NCBI GenBank assembly: GCA_019634695.1 | Contig: JAHCAW010000008.1 | Location: forward strand, 46,225 to 110,224 | Direction of reading: 5' to 3' | Length of the DNA stretch: 64,000 nucleotides | From: Candidatus Sumerlaeia bacterium | Lineage (GTDB): Bacteria; Sumerlaeota; Sumerlaeia; SLMS01; JAHLLQ01 | Shown here: in pieces, positions 58,991-64,000 of the stretch | Position numbering within the stretch: the first letter of the stretch is position 1 | Layout of the letters: every line of letters starts with the position of its first letter | Position numbers and translations under genes: made by a program | The notes under the pieces: model-generated | Told to the model about the DNA's origin: nothing | What the model saw: only the letters and a program-made list of their open reading frames with translations | Database searches by the model: none

Positions 58991-61411
58991 ATGAGCGCCA
59001 AGACACGGGCACCCAAGGGCCAGACCCCCGACACCAAGCCCAAAGCCCCACGCACCAAGCGCACCGGCGGCGAGCCGACACTGACCTCCAAGGTCGAGGA
59101 ACACTACTTCCAGCGCTCGGGCCGACGCCTCCAGTACGCCCCCACCGAACGCATCCCCATCATCGAGGTCCCCAACTTCCCCGCGCTCGGCCGCCTCACC
59201 GCCCTGCGCTTCCTCGAATGGGTCCAGCAGAACCCCGACGGCGTCGTCAGCCTCCCCACCGGCAAGACACCCGAGTACTTCATCAAGTGGACGCGCCACT
59301 TCCTCGACACCTGGCACGAGCCCGCCACCCAGAAGGAACTCGCCGACATCGGATTCGACGTCGCCCACAAGCCCGTCCTCCACAACCTGCGCTTCGTCCA
59401 GATCGACGAATTCTATCCCATCGATCCCAACCAGCAGAACAGCTTCTACTACTACGTCAACAAGCACTACATCCGCGGCTTCGGCCTCAATCCCAAGAAC
59501 GCCCTGCTCATCAACCCCGCCGAGATCGGCATCCCCAAGGGCATGGACCTCGAGACCGTCTTCCCGGGCGGCAAGGTGGACCTGTCGCTGCGCCATCGCG
59601 TCCCCACCAACGCCCACGAGAAGATCCAGTACGACGTCCTGCTCGCCGTCGACCAGTTCTGCTCCACCTACGAGGCCACCATCCGCGCCTGGGGCGGCAT
59701 CGGCTTCTTCCTCGGCGGCATCGGGCCCGACGGTCACATCGGCTTCAACGCACGCGGGTCCGACCTTGAGTCCCCCACCCGCCTGACGCTGACCAACTAC
59801 GAGACCGAAGCCGCCGCCGCAGGCGACCTCGGCGGCATCGAGGTCTCCCGCAACAGGCCCGTCATCACCATCGGCCTCGGCACCATCTCCTTCAAGAAGG
59901 ACGCCGTCGTCCTCATCTTCGCCGCCGGCGAGGCCAAGAGCGGCGTCGTCGCCGACGCCATCCAGAACGAACGCCACGTCCGCTATCCCGCCTCCGTTCT
60001 CCAGGGGCTCCCCAACGCGCGCTTCTATCTCACCCACGGCGCCACCATCCGCCTGCCCGAACGCCTCATCGAGGACATCAACAGGTCCCCGGCCATCCGC
60101 GACGAGGAACTCGAGAAGCGCGTCATCAACCTCGCGCTCAAGGTCCAGAAGCGCCTCGACCAACTCGACGACCGCGACGCCAAGGACTGCCGCGTCCTGC
60201 AGGCCGCCCTCGCCAAGGCCGGCAAGACGCTCGCCGAAGCCGCCGCATGGACACGCGCACGCCTCATCCACAAGATCGAGTCCGGCCTCGACAACCCCAA
60301 GAACGTCACCGTCCTCCACACCGGGCCGCACCACGACGACATCATGCTCGGATACATGAACTACATCCTCCACATGGTCCGCCGGCCCTCCAACAAGAAC
60401 TACTTCACCGTCCTGACCAGCGGCTTCACCGCCGTCACCAATGACTTCCTGGCCACCATCCTCCAGGACCTCAAGATGTTCACCGACCGCCGCGAGTACG
60501 CCGCCGAGCGCGCCGCGGGATGCATGCACCACGACAACCTCGTCGCACGCGCCGAGGAGGTCTACGGCTTCCTCGACGGCACCGCCGCACGCAACGACCT
60601 CGAATGCCGCCGCTGGCAGTGCCGCCGCATGCTCTACAACCTCATGGTCGTCTACGAGGACGAGGACATCGAGAACATCCGCGACCGCATCCACGAACTC
60701 CTCAACTACCTGCGCACCGTCTACCCCGGCAAGAAGGACATCAAGATCGTCCAGACGCTCAAGGGCATGCAGCGCGAGTACGAGGAGGAACTCATCTGGG
60801 GCTACATCGGCACGCGCCCCGAGCATGTCCTGCACGGCCGCCTCGGCTTCTACACCGGCGACATCTTCACGCGCCAGCCCACGCTCGACCGCGACGTGCG
60901 CCCCGTCCTCGACATGCTCCAGGACATCAAGCCCGACATCCTCACGCTCGCCTTCGACCCCGAGGGCACCGGGCCCGACACGCACTACAAGGTCATGCAG
61001 GTCATCCACGAGGCGCTGATCCAGTACGCCACGAAGACGGGCAAGAAGCCCGAGGTCTGGGGCTATCGCAACGTCTGGCATCGCTTCCATCCGGCCGACG
61101 CCAACGCCTTCATCCCCGTCTCGCTCAACTCCATGGCCATCATGGAGCACTCGTTCCTCAACTGCTTCGGCTCGCAGAAGAACGCCTCGTTCCCCAGCTA
61201 CGAGTACGACGGCCCCTTCTGCCACCAGGCCCAGCTCGTCTACGTGGACCAGTACCGCATGCTGCGCACCTGCCTGGGCCGCGACTACTTCGAGCACAGC
61301 GACAACCCCCGCCTGCGCTCCGCACGCGGCTTCGTCTACCTGTGCAAGATGACCCTCGACCAGTTCTCCGGCAGCGCCCGCGAACTCGCCGAGATCACCG
61401 AAGCGGTTTGA
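58991..61411 (+). CDS. NagB-like (glucosamine-6-phosphate deaminase) domain fused to PIG-L-type deacetylase
   Basis: 806 residues. Residues ~35-380 resemble NagB: SLPTGKTPEYFIKW, RFVQIDEFYPIDPNQQNSFY and GGIGPDGHIGFNARGSD, with D247 and H249 matching D141 and H143 of E. coli NagB. The position of the E. coli catalytic glutamate (E148, FNE) is alanine here (A254, FNA). Residues ~443-800 carry a PIG-L/LmbE zinc deacetylase motif, H447-H448-D449-D450 (GPHHDDIMLGYM), with later histidines. The combined enzyme might de-N-acetylate an amino sugar and process the product. Fusions of this type occur in Bacteroidetes- and Planctomycetes-like genomes under the nagB name; function here is inferred. CGGAG stands upstream of the ATG, and a terminator follows at 61451. 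Confidence 0.85.
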   Translation: MSAKTRAPKGQTPDTKPKAPRTKRTGGEPTLTSKVEEHYFQRSGRRLQYAPTERIPIIEVPNFPALGRLTALRFLEWVQQNPDGVVSLPTGKTPEYFIKWTRHFLDTWHEPATQKELADIGFDVAHKPVLHNLRFVQIDEFYPIDPNQQNSFYYYVNKHYIRGFGLNPKNALLINPAEIGIPKGMDLETVFPGGKVDLSLRHRVPTNAHEKIQYDVLLAVDQFCSTYEATIRAWGGIGFFLGGIGPDGHIGFNARGSDLESPTRLTLTNYETEAAAAGDLGGIEVSRNRPVITIGLGTISFKKDAVVLIFAAGEAKSGVVADAIQNERHVRYPASVLQGLPNARFYLTHGATIRLPERLIEDINRSPAIRDEELEKRVINLALKVQKRLDQLDDRDAKDCRVLQAALAKAGKTLAEAAAWTRARLIHKIESGLDNPKNVTVLHTGPHHDDIMLGYMNYILHMVRRPSNKNYFTVLTSGFTAVTNDFLATILQDLKMFTDRREYAAERAAGCMHHDNLVARAEEVYGFLDGTAARNDLECRRWQCRRMLYNLMVVYEDEDIENIRDRIHELLNYLRTVYPGKKDIKIVQTLKGMQREYEEELIWGYIGTRPEHVLHGRLGFYTGDIFTRQPTLDRDVRPVLDMLQDIKPDILTLAFDPEGTGPDTHYKVMQVIHEALIQYATKTGKKPEVWGYRNVWHRFHPADANAFIPVSLNSMAIMEHSFLNCFGSQKNASFPSYEYDGPFCHQAQLVYVDQYRMLRTCLGRDYFEHSDNPRLRSARGFVYLCKMTLDQFSGSARELAEITEAV

Positions 61412-61421
61412 GCAACGGCGC

Positions 61422-61442
61422 GTGGTTCGTGGTTCGTGGTTC
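61422..61442 (+). repeat. three tandem GTGGTTC heptamers
   Basis: Three perfect copies of GTGGTTC in a row, just after the NagB-like gene and before its terminator. Short and possibly slippage-prone; no function is evident. Confidence 0.8.
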
Positions 61443-61450
61443 GAAGAACA

Positions 61451-61481
61451 AGCGCCGCCTCCGAAGCCCGGAGGCGGCGCT
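61451..61481 (+). terminator. terminator after the NagB-like/PIG-L gene
   Basis: A perfect 12-base-pair stem AGCGCCGCCTCC / GGAGGCGGCGCT with a seven-base loop, 40 bases after the stop codon. The tail CGTCCCTTGG is only weakly T-rich, so the strength is uncertain. Confidence 0.7.
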
Positions 61482-61799
61482 CGTCCCTTGGGGCACCGGT
61501 GTTCGACGGATTGGCGTACCGGCTACCTGGATTCCGGGGCTGAGCGTCCCTTGCAATCCGCCCGTCTCTTGGCTCGCGCGTACTCTTTTCGTTGACGGGC
61601 TCGGGCCTCCAAACACATGCACTGTATCGACGGATGAGGCTTGGCCAATGCCGATGACCGGAAAGGAAAATGCTGAGACTTCTCGCCAGGCACGGGTGGC
61701 GTGTTACTCGGTTTCGGAGAATATGCAACAGCGTCCGGTCGCGTGTACTCTCTCGGGAAACAGGTCGACAGTTGTCCTGCAAGACGACGCCGGCCGATG
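61482..61799. other. non-coding stretch of the repeat zone
   Basis: About 320 bases with no open frame of coding character on either strand and no recognisable RNA gene. It separates the terminator at 61481 from the inverted-repeat element starting at 61800. Confidence 0.5.
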
Positions 61800-61977
61800 C
61801 CGTTAACTGTGGCTTGGGCGTCTCGCCCAAGTCGAGCAACGCTACGCGCATTGTTGAGATTATTGTGCTTGCTGAGCCGCTGGCAGATACTTCTCGGCAG
61901 CCGCCTCGGCCTCGGAACGCCACCGCGTTGGCGAGATCCCCCGAACTTGGGCGAGACGCCCAAGCCACAATTAACGG
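61800..61977 (-). repeat. MITE-like element A with 33-base terminal inverted repeats
   Basis: The ends 61800-61832 and 61945-61977 are inverted copies of one another with a single mismatch (33 bases each). Each arm contains an inner hairpin, CTTGGGCG / CGCCCAAG, with a three-base loop. The 112-base core has no coding gene. A diverged relative lies at 62983-63187 in the opposite core orientation. No target-site duplication is obvious. It ends about 25 bases before the broken hicA sequence. Confidence 0.75.
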
Positions 61978-62001
61978 ACAGGCCACTGCTGTCAATTTTC
62001 T

Positions 62002-62123
62002 GAAGTCGTGTCATTCGCATCAAAGGCAGCCATCACATTCTCGAGAAGGATGGCCAGCCCAGAAAGGACACGCTCAAGCCCGGAACCGAGAACGCCATCC
62101 TCAAGCAAGCCGGCCTCAAGTAA
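62002..62123 (+). pseudogene. truncated hicA toxin remnant
   Basis: The frame ending at the TAA of 62121-62123 reads VIRIKGSHHILEKDGQPRKD, then TLKPGTENAILKQAGLK. This is the C-terminal two-thirds of a HicA mRNA-interferase toxin, including the RIKGSHH block with the catalytic histidine. Upstream there is a stop in frame (TGA at 62001); GAAGTCGTG (62002-62010) reads EVV, the expected preceding residues, but five bases out of register. The N-terminal third and any start are missing, and element A ends at 61977. The stop codon overlaps the ribosome-binding site of the hicB-like gene, as in intact hicAB operons. Confidence 0.72.
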
Positions 62124-62133
62124 GGAGCGCCCC

Positions 62134-62361
62134 ATGAGGTACATCATCAACGTGGAAGAGTGCGATCTGCCCGATACAGTTCGGTACTGGGCCACCGTGG
62201 AGGGCTTGGAGGGGTGCAACCTCGCCGAGGACACCATCGAGGAACTGTTCCGCAACGCGCCGGGAATCATCCGGGACTTCATCGAGCTGTCCAACAGGGA
62301 CGGTTCCAACAACTTCCCCACGCCCACCGAGTTCGAGTTTCGCCACTTGGTGCACTCATGA
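62134..62361 (+). CDS. HicB-like antitoxin (type II system)
   Basis: A 75-residue acidic protein with AAGGAG eight bases before the ATG. YWATVEGLEGCNLAEDTIEEL is the typical HicB half-RNase-H-like block (Y-W-A-x-V-x-x-L-x-G-C), followed by a helix (LFRNAPGIIRDFIELSN). No C-terminal DNA-binding domain is present, so it is the short form. It follows a decayed hicA directly, hence an antitoxin that has probably lost its toxin. The role is by family and context. Confidence 0.8.
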   Translation: MRYIINVEECDLPDTVRYWATVEGLEGCNLAEDTIEELFRNAPGIIRDFIELSNRDGSNNFPTPTEFEFRHLVHS

Positions 62362-62462
62362 GCACCCGCCCCGATCTCAACCAAGTGTCCCGGCAACAAG
62401 CTCCCCCAACCCTCCCCGCCCCCAAGGTCACACACACCTCCCCCGAGAAAGCCCCGGAGTGG

Positions 62463-62512
62463 AAGTGCTAACCATCCTGCCGGACTGAACTGCTACCCAT
62501 GTTTCCGGGCTG
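62463..62512. mobile_element. two tandem 25-base imperfect repeats, possible IS-end remnant
   Basis: 62463-62487 and 62488-62512 are adjacent 25-base copies matching at 19 positions (AAGTGCTAACCAT... and AACTGCTACCCAT...). Adjacent multiple repeats with TGCTACCCATG and CCGGGCTG recall the ends of IS21/IS481-type elements, to which the transposase binds, but no transposase gene is present. Low certainty. Confidence 0.35.
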
Positions 62513-62586
62513 TATCCTCCCAAACCTTGAGCCCCCCAGGGTTTGAGGTGGCCGGATCATGCAGGCGGGCAGGACGTCGCGGGTCG

Positions 62587-62840
62587 CTCAGCGTGCTTCA
62601 GCACGCTCTTCCTTGCCCCCGGGTTCACCCGGTGGGAGAGTGCATGCACCAATATCGAGTGCAGCACGCTTCAGCGTGACTTCCAATGCGCGATCCAGCT
62701 CTCTCCGGGCACACATTCCATGCAGAAGCAAGTCCCTCCCGTCGGGAAGCACGCTGAAGCGCGCTTCCGGAAAGCCCTTCCTGGCAAGGTCCCGCCTGCT
62801 GAAGCAGGGGGCAAGGAAGAGCACGCTGAAGCGTGCTGAG
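62587..62840. repeat. palindrome-rich element C with 34-base inverted ends
   Basis: The ends 62587-62620 and 62807-62840 are inverted copies matching at 30 of 34 bases. At least four hairpins of the same sequence type lie inside: AGCGTGCT/AGCACGCT (62590-62607), CACGCT/AGCGTG (62665-62678), an 11-base stem near 62745-62768, and AGCACGCT/AGCGTGCT (62820-62837). No coding gene is supported in the element. Confidence 0.7.
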
Positions 62841-62982
62841 GGCACCTGAGAACGAGGCGCTCGTGACCCGTGGACGTGGGTCGGCGCGATCGCGGCTCCT
62901 CGGAAGTCCATCCGGCACCGGTCCCAGAGACTCAACAAAGACCTTATACGAATTCAGAGAATCGATAGCAGCGCCGAATCCT
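62841..62982. other. spacer between elements C and B
   Basis: About 140 bases with no gene or RNA visible. It is part of a gene-free stretch from 62362 to 63357 that otherwise consists of repeats and hairpins. Confidence 0.5.
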
Positions 62983-63187
62983 TTAACTGTGGCTTGGGCG
63001 TCCCCGCCCAAGTTCGGGGGACATCGCCTGGCAAAGGGGGCTCCAAGCCCAGGGCGGCGGCTGTGCGAGGCATTCGATCAGACCAGTCGTTGGATGATAC
63101 CAACCATGCGCGTGGAGCAGCTGAACTTGAGCGAGACCCGCCTTCGCTGTTCAGCTCCGGCGCGACAAGGGCCGAAGCCACAGTTAG
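62983..63187 (+). repeat. diverged copy (element B) of the MITE-like family
   Basis: It begins TTAACTGTGGCTTGGGCGTC-like, as does element A read on the minus strand, with TTCGGGGGACATCGCC against TTCGGGGGATCTCGCC in A, and ATGCGCGTGGAGCAGCTG against ATGCGCGTAGCGTTGCTC. Towards the right it has about 34 extra bases before the terminal AAGCCACAGTTA. The core orientation is opposite to A. An older, decayed member of the same family. Confidence 0.6.
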
Positions 63188-63296
63188 CGACTCCGGCGCT
63201 GCTGGTCTGCCAGCAGTTTCCCGAACTCGTATGATGCGATCCTGCGGCCCGCACGGCAAGATCGGACGGGACCACACTCCGAGTCCGCCAAACGAC

Positions 63297-63328
63297 GCGC
63301 CGCCTTCGATTCCTCGAAGGCGGCGCGG
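63297..63328 (-). terminator. terminator of the right-edge secreted protein gene
   Basis: A perfect 14-base-pair stem CGCGCCGCCTTCGA / TCGAAGGCGGCGCG with a four-base loop, 29 bases after the stop on the minus strand, followed there by TCGTTTGG. One of the strongest hairpins in the window. Confidence 0.8.
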
Positions 63329-63357
63329 GTGTTGATGCGTGTCGTGTGCGGCGACGA

Positions 63358-64000
63358 TCAGTCGATCTGGAACAGGTCGAGTTCGACGGGGAGCGTGCTC
63401 GTGAAGCTGTTGTGGTAGGCGATGTCGTCGAGGATGATCACGGACTCATTGGAAGTGCTGCTGATTCCGATGACCATGAACGAATCGAACGATGCCGCCA
63501 ACGCTCCCGTAGCCAGACCGGCGTGCCGCGTGCCATCGATCCACACATCCATGGCGCCGTTGGCGAGTGAGTAGAGGTTTGTGTCGGTGTAGGTGTAGTT
63601 GGCCGAGCTTCCGGACTTGTTGACGAACATGTCGACCCGATACGTCACGCCGGTCACGAACTCTCCGTCGACTGAGGTGCCCGCTGTCCAAGAGCCGCCA
63701 TTGCGAATGCTGGTGGTGATGTCGGTCGTGGAACTCTGCATGGCGAACTGAAGCCCAGCGGCGACCTGAGCGCTGGTGAAGCCGTTGTTATCACTGAAAG
63801 AGGCACCGTCGCCAACGAAGATCTGCCAAGTTCCCGTGTCGGCGGCGAGGAAACGGACAGAGAAGCTGAGACCACCCGTCGTGCCACCAGTATAGTCGTG
63901 GATCGAGAACTTGTTCACCGAAGTGTTCGTAGCTGCGGTGATGGCCAACTCGCTTCCGCTGCCAATGGCCGCATCTCCGGGATTCGCCAGGACGAAACTT
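63358..64000 (-). CDS. secreted LamG/adhesin-like protein, 5' end outside the window
   Basis: The frame is open from the right edge to the stop at 63358, about 213 residues; the start lies outside. The text is beta-rich and typical of exported proteins: SFVLANPGDAAIGSGSELAI, TGGTTGGLSFSVRFLAADTG, YRVDMFVNKSGSSANYTYTD, IILDDIAYHNSF. The C-terminus TLPVELDLFQID has the PVEL-x-x-F pattern often seen near the end of secreted proteins, but no sorting domain follows it. GC content looks lower than in neighbouring genes. Family placement is tentative, possibly a concanavalin-like lectin/LamG domain. Confidence 0.65.
   Translation of the reverse strand, partial: SFVLANPGDAAIGSGSELAITAATNTSVNKFSIHDYTGGTTGGLSFSVRFLAADTGTWQIFVGDGASFSDNNGFTSAQVAAGLQFAMQSSTTDITTSIRNGGSWTAGTSVDGEFVTGVTYRVDMFVNKSGSSANYTYTDTNLYSLANGAMDVWIDGTRHAGLATGALAASFDSFMVIGISSTSNESVIILDDIAYHNSFTSTLPVELDLFQID

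Noticed and set aside
62543..62849. Small open frames of 96-98 codons inside element C
   Set aside because: They are built from the hairpin repeats and have no ribosome-binding site or recognisable sequence.
61800..63187. Repeat zone as a CRISPR array
   Set aside because: Units are long inverted repeats with unequal spacing and different families; no regular direct repeats with unique spacers and no cas genes.

Overview
The window looks like one chromosomal segment of a high-GC, free-living, carbohydrate-degrading bacterium. The visible traits are very large secreted beta-rich proteins (FG-GAP/VCBS repeats, dockerin, BACON, pre-peptidase C-terminal domains), many lipoproteins, CUT1 sugar transport with glycosidases, and a eukaryote-like carbamoyl phosphate synthetase. 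Together these suggest a PVC/FCB-neighbourhood phylum such as Sumerlaeota, Hydrogenedentota or Lentisphaerota. There is no rRNA or other phylogenetic marker in the window, so that placement is inference. I saw no tRNA, rRNA, CRISPR array, complete insertion sequence or prophage.

Layout. 1-17.7 kb: a 5'-truncated CotH-type secreted protein, a radical SAM/SPASM enzyme, prephenate dehydrogenase, an AlgJ-like/AlgI-like (MBOAT) acyl-transfer pair, a hybrid sensor kinase with alternating PAS and GAF domains and, divergent from it, a 1,723-residue secreted protein carrying both a papain-type and an HExxH metalloprotease-type active site. 17.8-23.4 kb: carA and carB of the eukaryotic CPS/CAD type, split by an opposite-strand nucleotidyltransferase cassette that resembles a toxin-antitoxin locus. 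23.4-27.6 kb: a hydantoinase/oxoprolinase-family gene and its permease, which is broken by two close indels. 27.7-34.9 kb: a serine-hydrolase lipoprotein behind a TPP-riboswitch-controlled thiC-thiF-thiS-thiG-thiH operon. 34.9-37.6 kb: an AsmA-like protein and a tandemly duplicated pair of TRL-family lipoproteins. 37.7-42.3 kb: an apparent lysC-aspS-sigma54 response regulator operon. 42.5-48.8 kb: a 2,094-residue subtilase. 49.1-58.7 kb: a sugar-use operon (binding protein fused to permease, second permease with a giant periplasmic insertion, GH3 beta-glucosidase, GH2 beta-mannosidase) behind a candidate LacI-family operator. 59.0-61.4 kb: a NagB-like/PIG-L fusion. 61.4-63.3 kb: a gene-poor repeat zone with MITE-like elements, a decayed hicA next to an intact hicB-like gene, and a possible IS-end remnant. 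The right edge holds a truncated secreted protein.

The genes read as a lifestyle of external polymer digestion (proteases, glycosidases, sugar import) plus ordinary biosynthesis (tyrosine, pyrimidine/arginine, thiamine, aspartate family). The items most worth following up are the dual-active-site protease, the CAD-type carAB with its inserted cassette, the rearranged sugar transporter, the NagB-like domain lacking a catalytic glutamate, and the inverted-repeat element abutting the truncated hicA.
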